A stretch of 42,606 nucleotides of DNA from Pseudomonadota bacterium. Lineage in GTDB: Bacteria > Pseudomonadota > Gammaproteobacteria > Burkholderiales > Burkholderiaceae. Shown here piece by piece: positions 23,351 to 31,734 of the stretch. The DNA lies in assembly GCA_023441105.1 (NCBI GenBank), contig JAEZQX010000188.1, positions 1 through 42,606 of the forward strand, read 5' to 3'. Below the pieces are notes generated by a model. The model did no database searches. It worked only from the letters and a program-made list of their open reading frames with translations, and had not been told where the DNA came from. Position 1 is the stretch's first letter, and every line of letters starts with the position of its first letter. The position numbers were made by a program, and so were the translations under genes.

Positions 23351-24586
23351 ATGACTGGAATCTCTCGCCGCAAGGCACTGTTGACGCTCGGCGCCGCGGG
23401 CGTTGCGGCAACAGCGCTGCCCGGGCTGGTTCGCGCCCAGAAGAACGACGTCATCCGCTTCGGCGGTTCGCTCGGCATGAGCGGTCGCTACGGCGAGACC
23501 GGCCTCAATGTCCGGCACGGCTACGAAACGGCCGTGAAGTTCCTGAACGAGGAGCTCAAGGGGGTGGACATCGGCGGTCGTCGCTACCGCTTTGCCCTCG
23601 AGGTCGTCGATGACGCGAGCGATCCCGCCCGCGCCACGGCGCTGGTCCAACGTTCACTGGACGACGGCGTCGATTTCTTTCTCGGTTCCTACGGTAGCAA
23701 TGTCGTGCTGCCGTGCGCAGGTATCACCGAGGCGCAGGGCAAGGTCACTGTCCAGATCGGCGGCTCGGCCGACACCATCTTCACGCAGGGATACCGGAAC
23801 ATCTTCGGATTCTTCCCCCGGGCGAGCCGATCGTGGGAGTCGACGGTGGCGTTCTTCCAGACGGTGGAGCCCAAGCTGAAGACGATCTCGGTCATCTCGA
23901 CCAACGATGCGTTCTCCAAGTTCAACGCCGAGGCGGTCATCAAGGGGACCAAGGGAGCCGGCATCGAGCTGCTGGATCATCTGCAATTACCGGAGCAGAT
24001 CAGCGATGCGTCGAGCGCCCTCGCGACGTTGCGTGCCCGACGCCCGGATCTGCTGGTGTGTACCACCGTCGACCAGAATTCGCTGGCCGTGGTCCGCCAG
24101 ATGGTGGCGACGGGCACGACGGTGCCGATGCTGTTCCAGTTCCTCGGGCCGCAACTGCCTCTCTACCGGCAGTCGTTGGGGGCGAACGCCACCGGTATCC
24201 TGTATTACGTTCCCTGGGATGATCTCCTCAACTTCCCGGATCCTTTCTTCGGGGATACCAAGGCCTATCTCGCCTATTACAGCAAGCACAACAAGCGGGC
24301 GTACAGCTACCACACCGTCGGGGCTTCCGCCTGCATCGCGACCTACGTCAAGGCGATGCAGCAGGCCGGCAGCCTCGATCCGAAGAAGGTACGGGATGCA
24401 ATTGCCGCAATCGACTTCTCCACCGCCTTCGGCAGGGTCAAGTTCGCGGAAGGCGGCGACGCCGACCCGATCGCGATGGGAGCCAGCGCCGGGCAGATCG
24501 TCGACGGCAAGACCCAGATCGTCTACCCGGCACAGGTCGCCACCGCAAAGCTGATCCATCCGATGCCGGCCTGGTCCAGGACCTGA
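23351..24586 (+). CDS. ABC transporter substrate-binding protein, branched-chain amino-acid (Liv) type
   Basis: 411 residues from the ATG at 23351 preceded by AAGGAAA. A twin-arginine-like start (ISRRKALLTLG) precedes a hydrophobic segment and cleavage near VRA-QK, so export may be by Tat or Sec. The mature protein has the type I periplasmic fold of Liv/urea/amide-binding proteins: FGGSLGMSGRYGETGLNVRHGYE, LVQRSLDDGVDFFLGSYGS and YSYHTVGASACIATYVKAM. In this operon it is followed by both permeases and both ATPases, so the importer is complete. Ligand is probably the nitrogenous compound attacked by the oxygenase and formamidase-like enzymes. Confidence 0.95.
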   Translation: MTGISRRKALLTLGAAGVAATALPGLVRAQKNDVIRFGGSLGMSGRYGETGLNVRHGYETAVKFLNEELKGVDIGGRRYRFALEVVDDASDPARATALVQRSLDDGVDFFLGSYGSNVVLPCAGITEAQGKVTVQIGGSADTIFTQGYRNIFGFFPRASRSWESTVAFFQTVEPKLKTISVISTNDAFSKFNAEAVIKGTKGAGIELLDHLQLPEQISDASSALATLRARRPDLLVCTTVDQNSLAVVRQMVATGTTVPMLFQFLGPQLPLYRQSLGANATGILYYVPWDDLLNFPDPFFGDTKAYLAYYSKHNKRAYSYHTVGASACIATYVKAMQQAGSLDPKKVRDAIAAIDFSTAFGRVKFAEGGDADPIAMGASAGQIVDGKTQIVYPAQVATAKLIHPMPAWSRT

Positions 24587-24632
24587 CCGCCATGAGGCCT
24601 TACCTGCTTCCTGCCGTCCAGGGCGCATCGCG

Positions 24633-25517
24633 ATGTCGTTGACACTGCTGGTGCAGACGCTGCTGGACGGCCTCATTCTCGGCGGCGTCTTCGCGCTGTC
24701 GGCGGTAGGCTTTTCGCTGATCTTCGGCGTGCTCGGCATCGTCAACCTGGCACACGGCATCTTCGTGCTGCTCGGGGCCTACCTGGCATTGGCGCTCAAG
24801 GTGCACGTCGGGATCGATCCGATCGCCAGCCTGCCGATCGTCTTCATCGCCTTCTTCGCGGTGGGCAGTCTTGTCCAGCACCACCTGATCTCGCTTGCCG
24901 TACGGCGCGGGTCGCTGATGACCAGCCTGCTCGTCACCTTCGGGCTGAGCCTGATGCTGCGCGATCTCGTCGTACTCGGCTTCGGTCCGGACATCCAGAC
25001 GTTGCAGTCGAACATGGCGCTCGGCACCTTCCGGATCGGCGAGGTGGTGGTCGACGGAGGACGGGGCACGGCGCTGGCGGCCAGCCTGGTGCTGCTCGCC
25101 TTGCTTTCCGCGGTGCTGTATCGGACGAGGGTCGGAAGGGCGATCAGGGCGACGGCGCAGCAGCGCTTCGCCGCGGGTCTCTGCGGGATCGACGCCGGGC
25201 GGATCTTCATGGTGACGTTCGGCGTCTCGGCGGGCTTTGCCGCCATCTCGGGGGTGATCGTCGGGATGGTCAATCCGTTCACGCCCTACGACGATGCGCA
25301 CTGGACGCTCAATGCCTTCGTCACCGTCGTCCTGGGCGGCATCGGCAGTCCCATTGGCGCCCTGGTCGGCGGCCTGCTGCTGGGGCTGATCAGCACGCTG
25401 TCGTCGCAGTACGTCGGGCCGGTCTATCCCAACATCTTCATCTTCTGCACCTTGCTGCTGATGCTGGTGGTGCGGCCGAACGGTCTCCTTGGCAACGCCT
25501 TCAAGGGGTCGGTGTGA
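24633..25517 (+). CDS. Liv-type ABC transporter permease (LivH family)
   Basis: 294 residues with about eight hydrophobic helices. It opens with LLVQTLLDGLILGGVFALSA and has the LivH landmarks GLSLIFGVLGIVNLAHG (here FSLIFGVLGIVNLAHG), RATAQQRFAAGLCGID and NAFVTVVLGGIGSPIGALVGG. The EAA-like loop that contacts the ATPase is the ATAQQ...GID region. It overlaps the next permease gene by GTGA. Forms the inner-membrane channel with the product of the next gene. Confidence 0.94.
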   Translation: MSLTLLVQTLLDGLILGGVFALSAVGFSLIFGVLGIVNLAHGIFVLLGAYLALALKVHVGIDPIASLPIVFIAFFAVGSLVQHHLISLAVRRGSLMTSLLVTFGLSLMLRDLVVLGFGPDIQTLQSNMALGTFRIGEVVVDGGRGTALAASLVLLALLSAVLYRTRVGRAIRATAQQRFAAGLCGIDAGRIFMVTFGVSAGFAAISGVIVGMVNPFTPYDDAHWTLNAFVTVVLGGIGSPIGALVGGLLLGLISTLSSQYVGPVYPNIFIFCTLLLMLVVRPNGLLGNAFKGSV

Positions 25518-26560
25518 AGCGGCTGTCGTTCGTGCCACCGACTTCACGGAGCGTCCTGCTGCTGACCGCGGTGTTGCTGATCGTCCTGGTCGCGGCGCCC
25601 CTGGTGCTGGCGCCGTTCCATGTCAGGATCCTGCAGCAGGTCTTCCTCTTCGGTGGCCTGGCCGTCGCCTGGGGACTGCTCGGTGGTTTCACCACCTATT
25701 GGAGCTTCGGGCACGCGGGCTTCGTCGGTCTGGGCGCATTTGCGGCCGGTCTCGTGGAACTGCAACTCGACCCTGCCACGACGTCCACCCTGCGGATGGG
25801 CATCGGCATCGCATCCGCCTCGGTGGTGGCGGCAGTGGTCGCGGTCCTGGTCGCATTGCCGATGCTGCGCTTGCGCGGGATCTACTTCGCGATCGGAATG
25901 CTTGCCTTCGCGGAGATCCTCGCGGAATCGAGCAAGGCCTTCGGCTTCTTCCAGGGCTCGACGGGCTTCATGCTGCCGAACGTCACGCTGTTCGGCTTGA
26001 ACAAGGCGCAGACTTTCTACTACCTGTTCCTCGCGCTGCTGATCGTCAATGCCCTGATCTTCACCGCGGTCCGACGGTCCAAGCTCGGTATCGGACTGGT
26101 GTGCATCGGGCAGGACGAGGACACCGCAGCCATGATGGGGGTGCCGACCGAGCGCTACAAGTTGCTTGCCTTCGTGCTGAGCGCCGTGTTGACCGCGGTC
26201 GGCGGGGCACTCTTCGCCCATAGTCTCGGCTTCGTCACGACGGCCTCGGTATTCCGCACGGAGATCAGCCTCAACCTGATCCTCTACAGCATGCTCGGTG
26301 GCATCGGAACGATGGCCGGCCCGGTGGTTGGCGCGGCGGTGATGATCGTCCTGACGCAGGTGGTGCTCGGCAACCTGCTCGACATGCACATGCTGCTGAC
26401 CGGCCTGGTGTTCATCGTGATCGTCATCGCGGCGCCGAGGGGCCTCGTCGGGTTGCTGCAGGATGCGGCGGGACGCTTTTCCCCGACTTCCGCCGGATCG
26501 ACCACGGTTGCACCGGGTGCCAGCCCGATCACGTCGACGGCGGAGGAGCCGGCGCGATGA
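25514..26560 (+). CDS. Liv-type ABC transporter permease (LivM family)
   Basis: 348 residues starting at a GTG (25514) that overlaps the LivH stop codon as GTGA; it ends in an ATGA overlap with the ATPase gene. Multiple membrane helices, with the LivM pattern WGLLGGFTTYWSFGHAGFVGLGA, RLRGIYFAIGMLAFAEIL, the loop GQDEDTAAMMGVPTERYKLLAFVLSA and NLILYSMLGGIGTMAGPVVGA. The C-terminal tail of about 30 residues is rich in Ser, Thr and Pro. Second channel subunit of the importer. Confidence 0.94.
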   Translation: MKRLSFVPPTSRSVLLLTAVLLIVLVAAPLVLAPFHVRILQQVFLFGGLAVAWGLLGGFTTYWSFGHAGFVGLGAFAAGLVELQLDPATTSTLRMGIGIASASVVAAVVAVLVALPMLRLRGIYFAIGMLAFAEILAESSKAFGFFQGSTGFMLPNVTLFGLNKAQTFYYLFLALLIVNALIFTAVRRSKLGIGLVCIGQDEDTAAMMGVPTERYKLLAFVLSAVLTAVGGALFAHSLGFVTTASVFRTEISLNLILYSMLGGIGTMAGPVVGAAVMIVLTQVVLGNLLDMHMLLTGLVFIVIVIAAPRGLVGLLQDAAGRFSPTSAGSTTVAPGASPITSTAEEPAR

Positions 26561-27273
26561 CGCTTCTCGCAGTCGACGGCCTGACCAAGGCGTTTCGCGG
26601 GCTGAAGGCGATCGACGGCGTGTCGTTCGAGATCGAGGCCGGCAGCATCACCAGCATCATCGGGCCCAACGGTGCGGGGAAATCCACGCTGTTCAACATG
26701 ATCTCCGGCTACCTGGAACCCACGGCAGGGGAGATCCATCTCGACGGCGAGCGGATCACCGGCCAGGCGCCGCACCGGATTGCCGAGCGCGGCGTGGCGC
26801 GGGCATTCCAGATCGCCAAGCCGTTCCCGGAGTTGTCGGTCGAGCGCAACGTGATGGTCGCCGCGCTGTTCGGGCGCCGCGGGCCGCGGAACGTGGATGA
26901 AACGGTCGATCGCGCGATCTCGATCTGCCGGCTCGATCCGTGGCGCCATGCCCCGGCGTCGACCTTGTCGATCGGCAATCTGCGCCGGCTCGAGCTCGCG
27001 CGTGCCATCGCCGCGCGCCCGCTGTTGCTGCTGGCCGACGAGCCCTGCGCCGGATTGAACGAGACGGAGACGCATGAGATCACCGACGCGCTGTCTTCCA
27101 TTCGCAGCCAGGGCATGACGATCCTCCTCGTCGAGCATGACATCCGGGCGGTGCGCCGGATTTCCGACCACCTGATCGTCATCGAAGCCGGCCGCAAGAT
27201 CGCGGAAGGCGGGGCGGATGAAGTGCTATGCCGCCAGGAAGTCATCGACGCTTACCTCGGAGCGGCTGTGTGA
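26557..27273 (+). CDS. Liv-type ABC transporter ATPase (LivG family)
   Basis: 238 residues. Walker A is GPNGAGKST, Walker B LLLLADEP, the Q-loop follows in VARAFQIAKPFPELSV and the H-loop is LVEHD. The signature motif is LSIGNLRR instead of LSGGQ, within the range seen in LivG proteins. The ATG overlaps the LivM stop as ATGA and the gene overlaps the next by TGATG. It pairs with the second ATPase to power the importer. Confidence 0.95.
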   Translation: MTLLAVDGLTKAFRGLKAIDGVSFEIEAGSITSIIGPNGAGKSTLFNMISGYLEPTAGEIHLDGERITGQAPHRIAERGVARAFQIAKPFPELSVERNVMVAALFGRRGPRNVDETVDRAISICRLDPWRHAPASTLSIGNLRRLELARAIAARPLLLLADEPCAGLNETETHEITDALSSIRSQGMTILLVEHDIRAVRRISDHLIVIEAGRKIAEGGADEVLCRQEVIDAYLGAAV

Positions 27274-28013
27274 TGGCGGCTTCGCTGTCGCCCGCCGAGG
27301 GCCTCGCGGTCGCGGAGCTTGCCTACGCCTACGGCGGCGCTCACGCCCTGCATTCCGTTACGCTAGCCGTGCCCGCCAAAGGTATCGTGGCCCTTCTCGG
27401 CGCCAACGGCGCCGGCAAGTCGACGACCGCGAAGGTCATCGCCGGTGCGCTGGTGCCGCGCCAGGGTTCCGTGTCGTTCGCGGGCAGGGACCTGACCGGC
27501 AAGCCGTCTCACGTGGTGATGCGGCACGGCCTGGTACTGGTGCCCGAAGGTCGACTGGTGTTTCCGCAGATGACGATCGAGGAGAACCTGCAGCTGGGTG
27601 CGCACAAGGAGCGGCGGCCGACGCGGATCGCACAACTGCTCGAGCAGAATTACGAGCGCTTCCCGCGTCTTCGCGAGCGCCGGCAGCAGCTGGCCGGATC
27701 CTTGTCGGGCGGGGAGCAGCAAATGCTCGCCATTGCACGCGGGCTGATGGCCGAACCGACGCTGCTGATCCTCGATGAGCCATCCCTCGGCATCATGCCG
27801 AAGCTGGTCCGCGAGATCTTCCAGCTGATCCGCGACGTCGCCGCCCAGGGGGTAGCGGTGCTGCTGATCGAGCAGAATGCGAGGGCCTCGCTCGAGATCT
27901 CGGATCGTGCCTACGTGCTGGACAAGGGGCGGATCATCCTGGAAGGGGCGAGCCGGGATCTGCTCGAGAACAGCTTCGTCCAGAACGCCTATCTCGGGGT
28001 CGGTGGAACATGA
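27273..28013 (+). CDS. Liv-type ABC transporter ATPase (LivF family)
   Basis: 246 residues starting at the ATG that shares its A with the preceding TGA (TGATG). Walker A GANGAGKST, signature LSGGEQQ, Walker B LLILDEP with the family sequence PSLGIMPKLV, and H-loop LIEQN. The VLVPEGRLVFPQMTIEENL stretch is characteristic of LivF. The final codons overlap the start of the M29-like gene as ATGA. Confidence 0.95.
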   Translation: MAASLSPAEGLAVAELAYAYGGAHALHSVTLAVPAKGIVALLGANGAGKSTTAKVIAGALVPRQGSVSFAGRDLTGKPSHVVMRHGLVLVPEGRLVFPQMTIEENLQLGAHKERRPTRIAQLLEQNYERFPRLRERRQQLAGSLSGGEQQMLAIARGLMAEPTLLILDEPSLGIMPKLVREIFQLIRDVAAQGVAVLLIEQNARASLEISDRAYVLDKGRIILEGASRDLLENSFVQNAYLGVGGT

Positions 28014-29062
28014 ACATGACCATTCAGAGCACGCCCAGACTTCTCCGCGCAGCCGACTGCCTTGTCCGCGACAGCTTTGCCGTCCGCCCCGGCGAAGGCG
28101 TCCTGATCACCGCCGACACCCGCACCGAGGCGCCTTTGCTGGATGCGATCGCCGCAGCGGTGATTCGCGCGGGCGCCCAGCCTGTGATCACGATCTGCCC
28201 GGTGCTGCCTTACCAGGGCGGCCTGTCGGATCCGTTCGTCCCGGATGCGTTGCGGTCGGCGATGGCTGCGGCGGACGTCTGGCTGGACTTCTGCTTTCCC
28301 TATCACGCGGGGTCGACCGGCCACAGTGCCGCCATTGCGGCGAAGCGGTGCCGCTACGGCCTGATCGCGACCAGTTCCACTGCCTCGCTGGAACGGGTCT
28401 ATGGCTGCGTCGACTTCCCGGCGCTGATGGACTTCAACATCGCCCTGTCGGAATTCGTCCGCGATGCAGTCGGAGAGGCCATCCGCTTCACCTGCCCCCG
28501 CGGTAGCGATCTGCGGTTCGAGCTGGATGCCATGAAGCTGGTGCGGCCGCGTTCAGCGGTCGAACCCGGCATCTACACCGTGCCCGGCACGCAGAGCCTG
28601 TATCCGAAGCCGGGTACGACCCGCGGCCGGATTGTCATCCAGGCGCTGTTCGACGAGTACTATCGGACGCTGCGCCTGCCGATCACGATCGAGGCGGATG
28701 GCCGGATTGCCGGGCTCAGCGGCGGCGGCGCCGAGGACCGCGCAAGCTTTCACCGTGCGCTGGTGCGGGCGGGTGGGGAGGCCGGCGGCTATGGCGGGTT
28801 CGTGCACTTCACCTGCGGTTTCCATCCGGGAACCATGCTGACCGGGCAGCACTTCATCGAGGATATCCGGGTGCCGGGAACCAACGCGATCGGCATGGGG
28901 CTGCCGTGGTGGGAGCCGGGCGGCGGCGAGAACCATCCCGACGGCATCGTCTTCGACCAGTCGCTGTGGATCGGCGATGTGCGCCTGGTCGACGAGGGCG
29001 TGTTCGTCGGCCCGGAGCCGCTGGCGCGCCTGCATGCGGCAATGACGCGACGCCTGGACTGA
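28010..29062 (+). CDS. M29/NicX-like metalloenzyme (aminopeptidase or ring-cleaving dioxygenase superfamily)
   Basis: 350 residues, cytoplasmic. The N-terminal half is an alpha/beta domain; the C-terminal half carries the metal site of the M29 aminopeptidase / 2,5-dihydroxypyridine dioxygenase (NicX) superfamily. Candidate ligands are H266 in VHFTCGF, H309 and D311 in ENHPDGIVF, which line up with the His, His and Asp iron ligands known for NicX. M29 peptidases also keep the H-x-D end motif, so chemistry cannot be decided from this alone. Length matches NicX. It lies between the importer and the formamidase-like gene in one operon, which fits a catabolic enzyme for a nitrogen compound better than a housekeeping peptidase. 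Confidence 0.82.
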   Translation: MNMTIQSTPRLLRAADCLVRDSFAVRPGEGVLITADTRTEAPLLDAIAAAVIRAGAQPVITICPVLPYQGGLSDPFVPDALRSAMAAADVWLDFCFPYHAGSTGHSAAIAAKRCRYGLIATSSTASLERVYGCVDFPALMDFNIALSEFVRDAVGEAIRFTCPRGSDLRFELDAMKLVRPRSAVEPGIYTVPGTQSLYPKPGTTRGRIVIQALFDEYYRTLRLPITIEADGRIAGLSGGGAEDRASFHRALVRAGGEAGGYGGFVHFTCGFHPGTMLTGQHFIEDIRVPGTNAIGMGLPWWEPGGGENHPDGIVFDQSLWIGDVRLVDEGVFVGPEPLARLHAAMTRRLD

Positions 29063-29083
29063 GCCTTTCGCCTGGACTGAGCC
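29051..29083 (+). repeat. 18-bp tandem duplication across the stop codon of the M29/NicX-like gene
   Basis: CGCCTGGACTGAGCC occurs at 29051-29065 and again at 29069-29083, a period of 18 bases. The first copy holds the last codons and the TGA stop. It looks like a recent replication-slippage duplication and lengthens the gap before the next gene. Confidence 0.7.
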
Positions 29084-29092
29084 CTTGATCCG

Positions 29093-31723
29093 ATGCACCC
29101 GTTAGACCCAGCCCGCCTCGATCTCGCCCGGGAGTTCCGGCAGCGGCCGCTCGGCCCGCACAGTCCCGACCTGCAGCGGCTGCTCAAGGTCCTGAGATGG
29201 GACTCGGTGACGGACCGCTTCATCGTCGTGCAGCGCGTGCGAGGGGGGCCGTGGAGCGTTGCGCGGGCAACCGGGCCCAAGGGTCAGCCGATCGAGTTCT
29301 TCGATACGGGCGCCTATGCCACCTCCCAGGATGCCTGGTGGGAAATCTTCCGGCGGCGATGGCAGCGCCATACGGGCGTGCCGCTCGAGCTGCCCGAGGA
29401 TGGCAGCGGCCAGGCTCCGTTGGCCGAGGTCGGCAACCTGGAAGCCGCCGCCAGTCGCTATCCGATCCTTGGCTATGCGGACCGATTCAGCGTTCGGCCG
29501 GGCGAGGCGATCGCATTCAAGATCAGCGCCGCGTCCGACTACCGGGTCGCCATGGAGCGGCTGCGTTGCGGCGACCATGCCGGAGTCGGCTTCAAGTCCA
29601 GGCCGGTCCCGTCGACGGCGGATGGCGTGCGGCCCGGCCGCTTGCAGGAGGCCGTCTGTGGCAGCTGGGTGGAGATCCCGGATGCCGATCGAGCCTTCGA
29701 GTTGCCCAGCTTCACGCTGGCTGCGCGGATCTGGCCCACCGCGCCGGCCAGCGGACGCTGGCAAGCCCTTCTGGGCAACGGGTCCGTCATGGATCGCGTG
29801 GGCTTTCTGCTCGGTATCGACGCCGATGGCTGCCTTGCCGTCCGGCTGGGTGACGGCAGCGGCGACACCGCTGAGCTTTCCACCGGACGTCCCCTGCTCG
29901 AGCGGCACTGGTATCTCGCGGTGGCCAGCTTCGATGCCCCGAGCGGAGCGCTCTGGGTATGCCAGCATGCACTGCACCGATATCACGACCGCGGCGACAG
30001 CTCGGCGGATGCGCGGCGCACGACAACCCTGCGGCCCGCCGGTGGTCGCGGCTTCCGGATCGCCGCCGCTTTCGGCGCCCGGCTGGCGGAGGACAGCGGC
30101 GAGAGCTTCGGCGGCTTCCGGCCCGATGCCTTGTACAACGGCAAGATCGATGGCCCCCTCGTGCTGTCGCGCCCCCTGAGCACGCATGAGCAGGGGGCGG
30201 TTCTTTCGCACGGCACCTGCCCCGGCGGCGATCCCGTCTCGGATCCGGCCACCATTGCTGCGTGGGATTTCAGCCAGGAGATTCCGACCACCCGGATCGT
30301 GGACCGCTCGACGCATCGCCGCCATGGCCGGACGATCAACCTGCCGACCCGCGCCATGACGGGCTGGAATTGGGACGGCAGCGAGTACCACTGGCAGCAT
30401 CGGCCCGAGCACTACGGCGCCATCCATTTCCACGACGACGATCTCTACGACTGTCACTGGAAGACGGACTTCAGCTTGGAGATCCCGCGCGACTGGCACA
30501 GCGGGCTCTACGCCGCGCGGCTTTCACCGGTGACGGGTGAGGCGCAGGACGAGGACTGGATTCCCTTCGTCGTCTCGCCACCGGTGGGAAAGGCCAATGC
30601 CCCGCTGGCCCTGCTGCTGCCGTCGGCCAGCTATTGGGCCTATGCGAACACCCACCACGTGATCGAGGCGCGCGAGGGGGAGCTGATCCGCGCGAACTTC
30701 ACCACCGTGGACGCGACGACGCTGTTCCTGCACGAGCATCCGGAATTCGGCTGCTCGATGTATGACCGGCATTCCGACGGCAGCGGCGTCTGCCTTTCGT
30801 CGCGCCTGCGGCCGGTGCTGACGATCCGGCCGCGCGAGCGCCTGTGGCAGCTGCCCGCCGACACCCACATCATCGATTGGCTGGAAGGGACGGGGATCGC
30901 CTGCGACATCATCACCGAGGACGACCTCGACCAGCACGGCGTCGCGCTGCTTGCACCCTACCGCTGCGTCATGACCGGCACGCATCCGGAGTATCCCTCC
31001 AAGCGGATGATGGATGCCTATCGTGCCTACCAGTCCCAAGGGGGACGTTTCATCTACCTGGGGGGGAACGGCTTCTATTGGCGGACCGTCTATCACCCGA
31101 CCCTGCCCGGTGTCATCGAGATGCGCCGGACCGAGGACGGATTGCGTACGTGGTTCGCCGAACCCGGCGAGTACTACCATGCCTTCACCGGCGAGATGGG
31201 CGGGATGTGGCGGCGGATGGGCCAGGCGCCGCAGACCATCGCCGGCGCCGGCATGACGGCGCAGGGCTTCGACCGCTCCACGCACTATCGGCGGTTGCCG
31301 GCGAGCTTCGATCCGCGCGCCGCGTTCATCTTCGAGGGAATCGGCGCGGCCGAGCGGATCGGCGACTTCGGGCGGATCGGCGGCGGGGCCGCCGGCTGGG
31401 AGATCGACCGCGCGGATGTCCGGCTCGGGACACCGCCGCATGCCCTCGTCGTTGCCACTGCCGACACCTTCGGCGATGCGTATCACTGGATGACCGAAGA
31501 GCAGACCCACACTCATGCGGCGATCACCGGCGAGACATGTCCGCACGTCCATTGCGACATGGTGTTCTACGAGACCCCGAACGGCGGGGCCGTCTTCTCG
31601 ACCAGCTCGATTGCCTGGGCGGGAGCGTTGAGCCACGCCGACTACGAGAACAACGTCTCGCGGATCACCGCCAACGTCGTGCGGCGGTTCATCGACCCGG
31701 CGCCGTTCGATGCACCGGGCTGA
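29093..31723 (+). CDS. N,N-dimethylformamidase-like protein, apparent fusion of small and large subunits
   Basis: 876 residues. From about residue 118 onward it follows the large (beta) subunit of N,N-dimethylformamidase. A laminin-G/ConA-like domain (about 190-370: FTLAARIWPT, WYLAVASFD, NGKIDGPLVLSRPL) is followed by the catalytic domain with SASYWAYANTHH, CSMYDRHSDGSG, TGTHPEYPS and LGGNGFYWRT. The known enzyme binds one iron through two Tyr and one Glu; Y517, Y557 and E633 lie at matching spacing. Residues 1-95 (SPDLQRLLKVLRW...AWWEIFRRRWQRH) resemble the separate small (alpha) subunit. The enzyme would hydrolyse an N-formyl or other amide. Last gene of the TetR operon. No strong ribosome site. 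Confidence 0.85.
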   Translation: MHPLDPARLDLAREFRQRPLGPHSPDLQRLLKVLRWDSVTDRFIVVQRVRGGPWSVARATGPKGQPIEFFDTGAYATSQDAWWEIFRRRWQRHTGVPLELPEDGSGQAPLAEVGNLEAAASRYPILGYADRFSVRPGEAIAFKISAASDYRVAMERLRCGDHAGVGFKSRPVPSTADGVRPGRLQEAVCGSWVEIPDADRAFELPSFTLAARIWPTAPASGRWQALLGNGSVMDRVGFLLGIDADGCLAVRLGDGSGDTAELSTGRPLLERHWYLAVASFDAPSGALWVCQHALHRYHDRGDSSADARRTTTLRPAGGRGFRIAAAFGARLAEDSGESFGGFRPDALYNGKIDGPLVLSRPLSTHEQGAVLSHGTCPGGDPVSDPATIAAWDFSQEIPTTRIVDRSTHRRHGRTINLPTRAMTGWNWDGSEYHWQHRPEHYGAIHFHDDDLYDCHWKTDFSLEIPRDWHSGLYAARLSPVTGEAQDEDWIPFVVSPPVGKANAPLALLLPSASYWAYANTHHVIEAREGELIRANFTTVDATTLFLHEHPEFGCSMYDRHSDGSGVCLSSRLRPVLTIRPRERLWQLPADTHIIDWLEGTGIACDIITEDDLDQHGVALLAPYRCVMTGTHPEYPSKRMMDAYRAYQSQGGRFIYLGGNGFYWRTVYHPTLPGVIEMRRTEDGLRTWFAEPGEYYHAFTGEMGGMWRRMGQAPQTIAGAGMTAQGFDRSTHYRRLPASFDPRAAFIFEGIGAAERIGDFGRIGGGAAGWEIDRADVRLGTPPHALVVATADTFGDAYHWMTEEQTHTHAAITGETCPHVHCDMVFYETPNGGAVFSTSSIAWAGALSHADYENNVSRITANVVRRFIDPAPFDAPG

Positions 31724-31734
31724 CCTTCAGACAA

